This document shows positions 42,593-50,604 of a DNA stretch of 64,000 nt, one piece after another (position 1 is the stretch's first letter; each line of letters starts with the position of its first letter). The position numbers and the translations under genes are program-made. The notes under the pieces were generated by a model that saw only the letters and a program-made list of their open reading frames with translations, had not been told where the DNA came from and made no database searches. This stretch comes from an uncultured bacterium (GTDB lineage Bacteria; Armatimonadota; Hebobacteria; CAIYQO01). The stretch spans positions 1-64,000 of the forward strand of contig CAIYQO010000278.1 in NCBI GenBank assembly GCA_903928345.1. The letters run 5' to 3'.

Positions 42593-44595
42593 CAGTAGGT
42601 CACCTGCGCGCCGGGATTTATTATTTTTCTGCCACTCGACGTATCCGGTGTCGGCAGCGTGGGCGCCGCCTCCACCGCACCACCGTTCAGGTGCGCCACC
42701 ACCATGGTCAGCGCGGCGGTGGGGGGCTGATTGTTGATGCGCAGCGGCAGGTTGATGTCGCGGGTGAAACCGAGCAGCACACTGCCCCGGCTGAGGGCGT
42801 TGTTGGTGGCGAAGAGGGAACGCGCCTCCGTTTGCAGCTTTTCCAGCATGGCGCTTTCGTCCTCGCTCAGCTTCGGCGTCGGGGTGGTGCCCTGGCTGCC
42901 CAGCTTCACCGTTTCGCCCTGCTGCAGGCGGAAACCGCCTACCAGCGCGCCATCCTGGTACAGCTCGCACAGCTCGAAGGTATACGGGGTGTTGTTCGTC
43001 ACCGTGCCGGTGGCGCGCGGGTTGCCGGCCGGTTTGCCCGGCGTGATCGCGGCGGCGAACCCCTGCTTCATGTCGATGCGGTGCACGGTGGAGAACTGGC
43101 GGATGGCCCACATGTTCACCATCACGTTCGTCACCCAGCGGTGGTCGTTCTCCTCGGACAGGTCCAGCGTATCGCTGATGCGCTCGGTGGGGCGGCCGTT
43201 ATAGTTGTTGTTGTTGTTGTCGTCCGCCTGCCCCAGCTCGTTCACCAGCAGTGCGTCGGCGGTGCTGCCCAGGTCCATGCGGTAGTTCGTGCGCGAGGGG
43301 GAGAAGATGAGCGTTTCGCTCACCGCCTCCGCCGAGGGCTGGTTGGCGGTGGTTTCCACCACCGTGACCGTGTTGAAGACCAGCCGATGGCCCTTGGTGG
43401 CGTAGCCGATGCCGTACGCCCCCACGGTGAAGATGAGCACGATGGCCGGGGTGGTGAGCCACGCCAGCTCGCGCTTGTCCATGCGCTTGAGCACGAAGTA
43501 GTTGATCGGCACCAGCACGATGAGGTAGGTGACCAGGAAGATGATGATGAGCACCAGGTCGGGCGGCTTCAGGTTGCGCACTGCCACCGCCTGGTTGAGG
43601 CCGTTGAGCATGCCCACCGCCGCCGTGGTGCGCGGCTCGCGGGCGAGGATTTTGCCGTACAACGCGGCGAGCTGCTTGGCGTCGCCGGTGGTGGCGTTGG
43701 GGTCGAAGGAGAGCTGCGTCACCCACCCGGAGCCGCAGGCCGAGGTCACCGCCGTGCCGTCGGGGCAGTGCTCCACGCGGTTGTTCGCCGCGTCGGGTGC
43801 GGGCAGCAGGCGGGCGAAGAAGGGATCGTTCAACCGCGACTGCACGCCGCCCCCGGCGATCACCACGTGCCCGCCATTCGTCGTCCACAGCGTGATGGCG
43901 TCCTGCACGTCGCGGCTGAGGGAGTTGGCGGTGATGTCCGGCATCAGGAAGAGGGTGCTCACGCTACCGTAGGACTCCGGGTTGTCGGGCAGGCCGGTGG
44001 GGTCGGCGGGCACCAGTTTCAGCACGCCCGGGGGCGCGTTGCCGCCGCCCATGTTCTGGCGGTACTGCTGGTACGCGTTGGCGCGGGCGTTGTTGGCGGC
44101 GCTGGACAGATCCCACGGGCGCAGCGTCGGGGTGTCGGGCACGGCCAGCGCCTGACTCGGTTGCATGCCCAGGGTGGCGTTCATGTTGCTCCCCGACACC
44201 AGCACCGCCAGGCGCTCGTAGTCGGTGAGCTGCTGCGCGCGGTTGTCGGTGGCGGTGGCCAGCGTCTGGCGGCCGTCCACCAGCGCCACGGACAGCGCGG
44301 TGAAGGCCGCGCTGGGTTGCATGGTCAGGTAGAGGCGTCCCTTGAAGCCGGTGGGGAGGGTGACCGTCTTGCGGTAGCGGTCGGTGAAGCCTTCCGGCGG
44401 GGTGGTGCTCAGGCGCAGCTCGCCGGTGATCTTCGGCCCGGCGTTTTCGATGTCCACCGTCACCGGCACCAGCGTGCGCAAGCGATACGCACCGCCGAAG
44501 CCCACGTGCACGGACATCGTCAGGTCGGCCGCTGCCGCCATGCCGATGCTACCGAGGAGGGCCGCCAACAGCAGCCAGCAGCGTAGATGTTGCAT
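42592..44595 (-). CDS. Large exported membrane protein with GATase-like domain, unknown function
   Basis: A 667-residue protein. The signal peptide (LLLAALLGSIGMAAA) leads into an external beta-rich domain. A glutamine-amidotransferase-like fold follows (STLFLMPDITANSLSRDV, then WTTNGGHVVIAGGG). Two membrane helices near 347-368 and 385-403 (LVLIIIFLVTYLIVLVPINY, ELAWLTTPAIVLIFTVGAYG) are followed by another external domain. It resembles uncharacterised bacterial membrane proteins with von Willebrand/GATase-like ectodomains, but I cannot name a function. A (AAC)5 tract encodes five consecutive asparagines (about 43204-43219). GGGAGC lies 8 nt before ATG 44595. It overlaps and is coupled to the HAD gene. 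Confidence 0.75.
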   Translation of the reverse strand: MQHLRCWLLLAALLGSIGMAAAADLTMSVHVGFGGAYRLRTLVPVTVDIENAGPKITGELRLSTTPPEGFTDRYRKTVTLPTGFKGRLYLTMQPSAAFTALSVALVDGRQTLATATDNRAQQLTDYERLAVLVSGSNMNATLGMQPSQALAVPDTPTLRPWDLSSAANNARANAYQQYRQNMGGGNAPPGVLKLVPADPTGLPDNPESYGSVSTLFLMPDITANSLSRDVQDAITLWTTNGGHVVIAGGGVQSRLNDPFFARLLPAPDAANNRVEHCPDGTAVTSACGSGWVTQLSFDPNATTGDAKQLAALYGKILAREPRTTAAVGMLNGLNQAVAVRNLKPPDLVLIIIFLVTYLIVLVPINYFVLKRMDKRELAWLTTPAIVLIFTVGAYGIGYATKGHRLVFNTVTVVETTANQPSAEAVSETLIFSPSRTNYRMDLGSTADALLVNELGQADDNNNNNYNGRPTERISDTLDLSEENDHRWVTNVMVNMWAIRQFSTVHRIDMKQGFAAAITPGKPAGNPRATGTVTNNTPYTFELCELYQDGALVGGFRLQQGETVKLGSQGTTPTPKLSEDESAMLEKLQTEARSLFATNNALSRGSVLLGFTRDINLPLRINNQPPTAALTMVVAHLNGGAVEAAPTLPTPDTSSGRKIINPGAQVTY

Positions 44596-44710
44596 CCGAG
44601 CGCTCCCATCATCAGTGAGTGGGGGTAGTCCAACTGCATTATACGGTGCATGTCCCCCCACGTCAAAGGGCTTGTGTCGCGAATTGTAGAAAGGGAGTTG
44701 CCGCGGGAGG

Positions 44711-44837
44711 GAGAAGTTAGGAGGTAGGAGTTAGAAGTTAGGGGTCCAAGTCAACGCGGATTGTCCTTTGGGATCGACCATGCAACCGGTTCCGCCATAC
44801 CGCCTGCTGACTCCTAACTTCTAACTCCTAACTTCTC
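44711..44837. repeat. Inverted repeat element E upstream of the PHP phosphatase
   Basis: Arms built of AGAAGTTAGGAG-type units (44711-44742) are inverted at 44811-44837. The 68-nt spacer is unrelated. The right arm ends 6 nt before the ATG of the phosphatase gene, so it replaces the normal ribosome-binding region. The rest of the 248-nt gap is featureless. Confidence 0.75.
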
Positions 44838-44843
44838 ACGATC

Positions 44844-45635
44844 ATGATCGACATTCACAGCCATATCCTGCCCGGCGTCGATGACGGCGCGGTCGACCTG
44901 GCCGAGTCGCTGGCCATGGCACGGCTGGCGGTCGGGCGCGGCACCACCGTGCAATTCGCCACGCCGCACGTGACGAATCGGATGGAGTTCGCGCTGGCGG
45001 CAAGTGTGGAAACGCGCCTTGCCGACCTGCAGGCGGTCTTCGACCAGGAAGCCATCCCGCTGCGGCTGGCCCCCGGCGCGGAGGTCTACCCCATGGAGGG
45101 CCTCGCGCAGGCGGTGGCGGAGGGTGCGCCCCTCACGCTGGCCCACGGCGGGCGCTACCTGCTCCTCGACTCGCCCTTCTCCTCGCTGCCGATGGGCCTC
45201 GGGCAGATGATCTACCTGCTGAAAACGCGCGGCGTGACCCCCATCCTGGCCCACCCGGAGCGCGTGATGCCCATCCAGCAGAACCCACAGGTGCTGGAGG
45301 AGTACGTGCACAACGGGCTGCTGCTGCAGATCAACACTTCCAGCGTGATGGGCCGCCACGGCGAGGAGGCGCAGGCCGCCGCCCACGTGCTGCTGCGGCA
45401 CCAGTGGGTGCATTTCCTCGCCTCCGACTCCCACGGCGCCCGCGCCCGCCGCCCCGGCCTCGCCGACGCCGCCGCCGAACTCGCCGCCACCTACGGCCAG
45501 CCGCTGGTGGACACCCTCACCCAGGAAAACGGCCGGCACGTCCTCGACGGCACCCCCATCGCCACCACCCCGCTCCCCTACACCCCGCCGAAGAAGAAAT
45601 CGAGCTGGTTTGGACGGATGTTCGGGCGGGAGTAA
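44844..45635 (+). CDS. CpsB/CapC-type PHP-domain tyrosine-protein phosphatase
   Basis: A 263-residue manganese-dependent phosphatase of the PHP family that dephosphorylates BY-type tyrosine kinases of capsule systems. Metal-binding motifs are visible: MIDIHSHILPGVDDGAVD at the N-terminus, FATPHVTNR, LILAHPERV-like (PILAHPERVMP) and FLASDSHGARARRPGL. The C-terminus ends in a basic KKKSSWFGRMFG tail. The family is normally encoded next to the kinase and polysaccharide genes, but here the kinase is about 40 kb away at 2959. No Shine-Dalgarno is present before ATG 44844; the repeat element E abuts it. Confidence 0.92.
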   Translation: MIDIHSHILPGVDDGAVDLAESLAMARLAVGRGTTVQFATPHVTNRMEFALAASVETRLADLQAVFDQEAIPLRLAPGAEVYPMEGLAQAVAEGAPLTLAHGGRYLLLDSPFSSLPMGLGQMIYLLKTRGVTPILAHPERVMPIQQNPQVLEEYVHNGLLLQINTSSVMGRHGEEAQAAAHVLLRHQWVHFLASDSHGARARRPGLADAAAELAATYGQPLVDTLTQENGRHVLDGTPIATTPLPYTPPKKKSSWFGRMFGRE

Positions 45636-45670
45636 CGCTGTCTGAACTGGGATTTCGGTTTGACTCCCAG

Positions 45671-45842
45671 CTCCGAAGGAGCGTGCGATGCTAGCCACGG
45701 GCGAAGCCCGTGGTACGATGCATAAAACGTCCGAGCCCCGACGGGGCGGCAGATAGCTTGTCTATCGCCCCGTCGGGGCTCGATTTTTCGAACCGGACAC
45801 CACGGGTTTCACCCGTGGCTAGCATCGCTCGCTCCTTCGGAG
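45671..45842. repeat. Palindromic element F with nested hairpins
   Basis: Outer arms 45671-45701 and 45812-45842 are inverted over 31 bp with one mismatch (containing GATGCTAGCCACGGG). Inside is a perfect 16-bp stem, CGAGCCCCGACGGGGC (45732-45747) with its complement (45767-45782). Each outer arm also holds CCACGGG...CCCGTGG. It lies between convergent genes and fills most of 45636-45891. Confidence 0.85.
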
Positions 45843-45891
45843 CACAAGAAGGACGGATCGCCCTCTAGCAGCCATCAAACCACGCACCCCC

Positions 45892-47421
45892 TTACGCCGC
45901 CGCCCGTCCGGCCACGCCCGGGGTGGGCAGCGGGAGGGCGAGGGTGCGCTCGACGGTGCCGTGGTGGTCGGCGCTGCTCTTGGTCAGGCTGCCGTTCACC
46001 TTCATCGTCACCTGTTGGCCGGGGTGGAAACCGTGCACGTGCAGGGTGACGCGACCCTGGGTGGCGGCGACGCGGAGCTGCAGCGATACCTCGCGCTCGG
46101 TTTGCGACAGGTTGCGGATGATCGCCGGGCGGTCCACACTGAGCCACGGGCGGTCGTTGCGCTGCGCCTTCAGCCCCCACGCGCCGGAGGACACGGTGTA
46201 GCGGTCGCCGAGGAGCGGCAGATCGACCACCATCATGTCGGCGCCGGCCAGGTTGCCCAGGCGCATCCCGTCCCACGGCTCCACGTCGAGGAGCATCTGC
46301 ACGCCCAACACCCCCAGCAGCGTGCCGAGGGGCGCCTGCGCATCCTGCGTGATGTCGTCGCCGGCGCCCGTCCCGGCGTGATAGCTGGCGAAGACCTGCC
46401 CGTTGGCCCAGCTCTTCTTCAACAGCGCCAGCCCGGACAGCGAAACGCGCTCCGCCCAGTCGTCCGCCTGGAAATAGCGCAGCCCGGCGGCGATGAGGTA
46501 GTTGAGCAACGGCGATACCCGCCCGCGCCACGGTTGCTGGTCGTCATAGGCGTCGTCGCCGCGGCCCAGCGTGGGGAGCATGAACGGCGTGCTGAACTCC
46601 ATCGCCAGGTGCTCGTCGAGCAGGCGCGGCAGACGCTGCCCGGTGGGGATGCGCCCGATAAGGGTGAGCAGCGCGGTAAGGGTGCGGCTCTCCACGGGCA
46701 ACCCCGCCCAGTCCTGACTGCGGTAGATGCCGCGGTCGGGATCCCAGAAGGTCAGGTTCATCAGCTCCGTCACGTTGAGGATCTCATTCTCCAGGTGCGT
46801 GGCGTGATCCAGGTCGTCCAGCGCCAGCGCCATGCGCATCAGCGCGAAAGCGTCCAGCGCCCACAGGGCCGTCAGTCCCACGTCGTCCAGCGCCAGCACG
46901 CCGGTTTGCGGGTCCACGGCGGCGTCGGCGTAGAGCGGATGCGTGGGCATGCCCGTCTCCGCCGGCGACGCCCAGTTGAGCAGTTTATTATGGTTGCCGT
47001 CGCGGAAGTTGGGCCACCAGTTGTGCCAGCGCAACAGCAGGGGGAAGGCCTCGAGCAGGTCGCGCTCGCCGGTGAGTTGGAAGACCTGCCACACGCAATA
47101 CGCGGCGATGGGCGGGTTGGAGAGCGCGCTCAGCGGCCCGTCGGGCGTGGCGGCCATCCCCAATATGCCGCCGTCGGCGAGCAGGCGCAGCGCCGCGCGC
47201 AGCGTGGAGAGCGCCAGCGGTGGGTCCACGTAGGCGGTGCCCAGCGCGGTGAGAAAGGTCTCCCAGTTGCCCAGATGCCACCCGCCCGGTTCCGAGAACG
47301 CCTCGTTGCTCATCACCACCGTGTCACCCGTCTCGGGCAACGTGCGCGTATTGGCCGCCAGCACCGCCTTCACCGCGGCCAACGGATCGCGCAGCAAACC
47401 GACACCTTCGATCACATCCAT
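45892..47421 (-). CDS. GH63/MGH1-like (alpha/alpha)6-barrel glycosidase
   Basis: A 509-residue cytoplasmic protein without signal peptide. The pattern is that of glycosidase family 63 and related toroids: GGWHLGNWETFLTALGTAYV, ALSNPPIAAYCVWQVFQLTG, FPLLLRWHNWWPNFRDGNHN, GMPTHPLYADAAVD, NLTFWDPDRGIYRSQDWAGL and RGRVSPLLNYLIAAGLRYFQ. The acidic residues that act as acid and base in GH63 are plausibly the Asp/Glu in these blocks, but I cannot assign them. A C-terminal beta domain of about 110 residues follows. GGGAGCC precedes the ATG. The substrate is probably an alpha-glucoside or mannosylglycerate-type compound. Confidence 0.75.
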   Translation of the reverse strand: MDVIEGVGLLRDPLAAVKAVLAANTRTLPETGDTVVMSNEAFSEPGGWHLGNWETFLTALGTAYVDPPLALSTLRAALRLLADGGILGMAATPDGPLSALSNPPIAAYCVWQVFQLTGERDLLEAFPLLLRWHNWWPNFRDGNHNKLLNWASPAETGMPTHPLYADAAVDPQTGVLALDDVGLTALWALDAFALMRMALALDDLDHATHLENEILNVTELMNLTFWDPDRGIYRSQDWAGLPVESRTLTALLTLIGRIPTGQRLPRLLDEHLAMEFSTPFMLPTLGRGDDAYDDQQPWRGRVSPLLNYLIAAGLRYFQADDWAERVSLSGLALLKKSWANGQVFASYHAGTGAGDDITQDAQAPLGTLLGVLGVQMLLDVEPWDGMRLGNLAGADMMVVDLPLLGDRYTVSSGAWGLKAQRNDRPWLSVDRPAIIRNLSQTEREVSLQLRVAATQGRVTLHVHGFHPGQQVTMKVNGSLTKSSADHHGTVERTLALPLPTPGVAGRAAA

Positions 47422-47590
47422 GTGCGGCTCCCATCAATGGTTTCTCCTCTCACCCTTCCCCGTCTAAGGCGCACTCATGCTGAGGGAGCGGGACAAGTTG
47501 CGCGGACGTGAGGTTTCCCGCCACTGTCCCCCGCAAAAGGCAGGGAATGCGCTGGATAGTACGGAACAAGGGGTCTGAGGGGGAACGCCC

Positions 47591-48580
47591 ATGTCGCTGC
47601 TCTGTTCACCGTTCATGTTGGGGAGTCGCACCGTGCGCAACCGGGTGGTGCTGCCGCCGATGGTGTGCGCCGTGATGCCCAGCCTGCACGCCGCCGCCGA
47701 CGGCGCCGGGCTCATCACGCCGGCGCTGCTGGCGCATTACCGGGTGCGCGCGCAGGGCGGCGCGGGGCTGGTGATCGTGGAGGCGGCGGCGGTGCATCCC
47801 AGCGGGCAATGCTGGTCGGGCGGGGTGACGGTCTTCAACAGCGGCTGCCTGCCGGGCCTGACGCGGTTGGCGGCGGCGCTGCACGACGCCGGCGCGCTGG
47901 CAGGCATCCAACTCGTGCATGGCGGGCCGCAAGGCAATACGGCGCTGAGCGGGCCGTTGCTGGGGCCGTCGGCGATCGACGCGCGCCCGGGCACGCCGCG
48001 TCCGTGCGCCATGACCGAGGAGGAACTCGGCAACGTGCCGGTGTGGTTCGCCAAGGCGGCCGAGCGCGCGGTGGCGGCGGGGTTCGACCTGATCGAGCTG
48101 CACGGGGCGCACGGCTTTCTGCTCGACTCCTTCCTGATGACGGCGCGCAACCGGCGCACGGACAGCTACGGCGGCACGCCGGAGCACCGGATGCGCCTGC
48201 TGCTGGAGACCGTGCGCGCGGTGCGCCAACGCATCGGCGATACCGCGGTGCTGGGTGTGCGCGTGAGCCCGTTCACCAAGCTCGAGGAGGGCTATCCCGT
48301 CGAGGACTACCGTCTGCTGGTCACCGCGCTGGAGGCCGCCGGCGTCGAAGTGCTGCACCTGTCCACCCCGGCGGCCTTCGACCCCCTCTTCGGCGCGGCG
48401 CGCAGCCTGGGGCAGTGGACGCGGGAGTTCACCCCGCTGCCGCGCATCGTGGCCGGGGGCATCACCACCGCGGCGGACGCCGAGCGCCTGCTGGCGGAGG
48501 GCCACACCGAGTTGGTCGCCGTCGGCCGCGCCCAACTCGCCAACCCCAACTGGGCGGCGGAGGCGTGCGCGGAAAAGTGA
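47591..48580 (+). CDS. Old Yellow Enzyme-family NADH:flavin oxidoreductase
   Basis: A 329-residue FMN-dependent TIM-barrel oxidoreductase. It opens with SRTVRNRVVLPPMVCAVMP. FMN and substrate-binding motifs include GLVIVEAAAVHPSG, GIQLVHGGPQGN, the conserved GFDLIELHGAHGFLLDSFL followed by NRRTDSYGG, and the C-terminal phosphate site GGITTAADAERLLAEGHTE then VAVGRAQLANPNW. The family reduces activated C=C bonds. It is shorter than fused bacterial dienoyl-CoA reductases and lacks their second domain. GGGGGAA precedes the ATG. Confidence 0.92.
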   Translation: MSLLCSPFMLGSRTVRNRVVLPPMVCAVMPSLHAAADGAGLITPALLAHYRVRAQGGAGLVIVEAAAVHPSGQCWSGGVTVFNSGCLPGLTRLAAALHDAGALAGIQLVHGGPQGNTALSGPLLGPSAIDARPGTPRPCAMTEEELGNVPVWFAKAAERAVAAGFDLIELHGAHGFLLDSFLMTARNRRTDSYGGTPEHRMRLLLETVRAVRQRIGDTAVLGVRVSPFTKLEEGYPVEDYRLLVTALEAAGVEVLHLSTPAAFDPLFGAARSLGQWTREFTPLPRIVAGGITTAADAERLLAEGHTELVAVGRAQLANPNWAAEACAEK

Positions 48581-48646
48581 CTTTGTGGGGGTAAGAAAAG
48601 CTAAGTAGTTATGTTTGCTTTCTCGAGCCCCCCGGTCACGCCGAAG

Positions 48647-49633
48647 TCATTGCGCGGTCACGGTCATATCGAACGGCACCAGATAGTTGCCGTTGAAGGT
48701 CAGGTTGAAGCTTTGCGTGCCCGACGACCAGGTGTTGACATCGCCGTTCGGGGTCACGCCGGGGATCGTCAGGGTGGCCGAGGTCACATCGTCCCCTTGA
48801 ATGGTGTCGTCGTGGTACGTCGTGACGGTGATATAGGCCGTCATCGCGCGTGGGGCACGCCAGGTGAGCACGGGGTTTTGCACATAGACGTTGGGCTGCG
48901 TCTTGGCCACCAGATGGCCGGCCCGCGACACATCGGACGAGTTGTTGAAGAAGCAGCACGAGCCGCGGGCGGCATACCAGCTCGCGGTACCCGTCATCGG
49001 GGACGGGCCGAAGACGAGGGGCAGCAGCGTGGTGCCCGAAAGCGCCGGGTCCTGATAGCGATAATACCAGACGCCGTCCGCGCCTTGCGTTGAGCGGTAG
49101 CCCGCGTAGGCATCCCACTGCGTCCGTGATGCGGCGGGATTGTTCCAAACGCCGTAGATACTGAAGTGGCTGACCGGCGCGCTGACGGTATGCGCCGTCG
49201 TGTCCACCGTGGAGCCGTCTACCGCCTGCCAGACGCCGCTGCTGACCGTGGCCAGTTGCAGGTCGGCCTCCGCCACGCCGCTGACCAGCTTGGCGGGGTC
49301 GTAGCTGAGCGTCAATTGCACGGGGTGCTGAAACTGCGTCCCGTCCGGGCCGAACTGGTACGTGGTGCCGGTCACGACATCGGTGTCGGCGGGCACGGCC
49401 GAGGTGGCGGTGATCGTCACCGTCGTCGCCTGCGGCACCGCGCCGTCGGGGGCGACCAGCGTGACGGCGTTATCGCCGGAATGGATGGTGCCGCCGGTCG
49501 GGTTGAGCGTCATCGGCGATGGCGGCGTGGTCGTGCCGCCAGAGCTGTTCCCGCCTCCACAGCCGGAACAGAGGAGCCCAATCCCGAGCAAGAGCGCACC
49601 CATGATGTGGTGCGTGTGTATGAAACGTGCCAT
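48647..49633 (-). CDS. Probable lipoprotein with ZU5-like domain, unknown function
   Basis: A 328-residue exported protein. The signal peptide ends in LLCSGC-GGG, close to a lipobox, so it is probably lipid-anchored. A Ser/Thr/Pro linker leads into a ZU5-like beta domain (about 40-150, NAVTLVAPDGAVPQATTVTI). After HFSIYGVWNN, a second beta-rich region of about 170 residues contains adjacent cysteines (GSCCFF). The function is unknown; a surface or adhesion role fits the other secreted proteins in the window. GGGAGGAG lies 7 nt before the ATG. Confidence 0.7.
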   Translation of the reverse strand: MARFIHTHHIMGALLLGIGLLCSGCGGGNSSGGTTTPPSPMTLNPTGGTIHSGDNAVTLVAPDGAVPQATTVTITATSAVPADTDVVTGTTYQFGPDGTQFQHPVQLTLSYDPAKLVSGVAEADLQLATVSSGVWQAVDGSTVDTTAHTVSAPVSHFSIYGVWNNPAASRTQWDAYAGYRSTQGADGVWYYRYQDPALSGTTLLPLVFGPSPMTGTASWYAARGSCCFFNNSSDVSRAGHLVAKTQPNVYVQNPVLTWRAPRAMTAYITVTTYHDDTIQGDDVTSATLTIPGVTPNGDVNTWSSGTQSFNLTFNGNYLVPFDMTVTAQ

Positions 49634-50091
49634 GACCCCACTCCTCCCCGTTGCATCGGATAACGGTAGTGCAAGCGCAGTCGCCTTGGTCGTTGCGCGA
49701 TCGGTCGCTATGGCCGCTGCGATAAGCGCTATATTCGCAATTCGCCCCAGATCGGCATATTCCTACTGAAGAGATATTAAATTCATGGGGCGAGGGAGTT
49801 TGGGTGCGGTTATCGTGTTCGTCATCGACATTGTCTGAACCGGGATTTCGGGGGATGACGGGATGTCCTAGATGCGAGCACGGTTTTGCCGCATCTGTCG
49901 GCGGATGGCAGGGTGGGGTGATAATTCACCGGGTTACGCGGCGGGCGGAGAAGGCGGCTTGTTGTCTGTCTCACCCGACATCCCAGGGGAAAAGGTGCGT
50001 ATGCGTGAAAAGCCGCACACCGTGAGGCGGGGTGATGCCGCTACCCTGTCGTGAGGGGCAACGGGACCCCGCACGACCCCAAGGAGGCGCC
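49634..50091. other. Noncoding gap with dispersed-repeat fragments
   Basis: This 458-nt region has no convincing gene. It holds a TGTCTGAACCGGGATTTCGG fragment near 49838 resembling 45640, and GATAATTCACCGGG near 49920, a diverged element B end. An AT-richer patch (GAGATATTAAATTC, about 49772-49785) may hold a promoter for the lipoprotein gene on the minus strand. Confidence 0.4.
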
Positions 50092-50268
50092 ATGAAGACG
50101 ACGTTCTACGACGTGAAGAAGAAGGAAAAGGTGGAGGCCGACGTCACGGACAAGGTGACCTACGGCGAAGCGGGCCGGCTGCGCTACGCCCTGCGCGCCC
50201 AGACCCCCGACGGTCGCACGCTGACGAAGTTCGTGAGCAAGGACGACTGGGAGAAGACGCAGGTATAG
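50092..50268 (+). CDS. Small 58-residue soluble protein, unknown function
   Basis: A short hydrophilic protein (MKTTFYDVKKKEKVEADVTD, KVTYGEAGRLRYALRAQTPD) ending in GRTLTKFVSKDDWEKTQV. A near-perfect AAGGAGG lies 5 nt before the ATG, which argues strongly for expression. The charged, strand-like pattern could be a small beta fold. I do not recognise the family. The downstream hairpin at 50304-50332 has its T-run on the other strand, so this gene's own terminator is not clear. Confidence 0.7.
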   Translation: MKTTFYDVKKKEKVEADVTDKVTYGEAGRLRYALRAQTPDGRTLTKFVSKDDWEKTQV

Positions 50269-50295
50269 CCACGTCGCCGCTTGCATCACGTACCA

Positions 50296-50332
50296 ACTGA
50301 AAAAGGCCACTGGTGCATTGCGCCAGTGGCCT
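50296..50332 (-). terminator. Rho-independent terminator of the NRAMP-related operon
   Basis: On the minus strand a perfect 10-bp stem (AGGCCACTGG and complement, loop 9 nt) is followed by TTTTTCAG. It lies 35 nt after the stop of the 69-residue membrane protein and closes that operon. The A-rich other side may also slow transcription from the plus strand. Confidence 0.85.
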
Positions 50333-50366
50333 AGGGTCGTCGCGGTACGTCCATACCGTCTCCTTT

Positions 50367-50576
50367 CTACCGCATGTGCGTGAACAGGCCGGACAGGTCC
50401 AGCACGTGATACAGGACCAGCAGGCCCATGATGATGAGGTAGCCGCGCAGGACGAGCAGTGAGAACTTCACGCTCGGAGTCAACGGCATCGGGCCCAGGG
50501 CTTCCACGTCGACCTTGGCTTCCACCACGTCATCCAGCGGATGCACCACCACGAAGGTGCGGCGGTTGTTGGTCAT
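50367..50576 (-). CDS. Small single-pass membrane protein co-encoded with NRAMP-related transporter
   Basis: A 69-residue protein. The N-terminal 35 residues are soluble (MTNNRRTFVVVHPLDDVVEA, then KVDVEALGPMPLTPSVKF), and one hydrophobic helix follows (LLVLRGYLIIMGLLVLYHVL) with a short C-terminus. GGAGGAG lies 6 nt before the ATG. It starts 28 nt after the transporter stop on the same strand and is followed by a strong terminator, so the two genes form an operon. It may be a regulatory or accessory subunit of the transporter. I do not recognise the family. Confidence 0.75.
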   Translation of the reverse strand: MTNNRRTFVVVHPLDDVVEAKVDVEALGPMPLTPSVKFSLLVLRGYLIIMGLLVLYHVLDLSGLFTHMR

Positions 50577-50604
50577 GGTCGTCTCCTCCTTCTCCCGGAA
50601 TGCG

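Noticed and set aside
49804-50025. Plus-strand ORF in the gap after the lipoprotein gene
   Set aside because: It overlaps dispersed-repeat fragments, has no ribosome binding site and gives a Cys/Ser-rich translation unlike a protein family.
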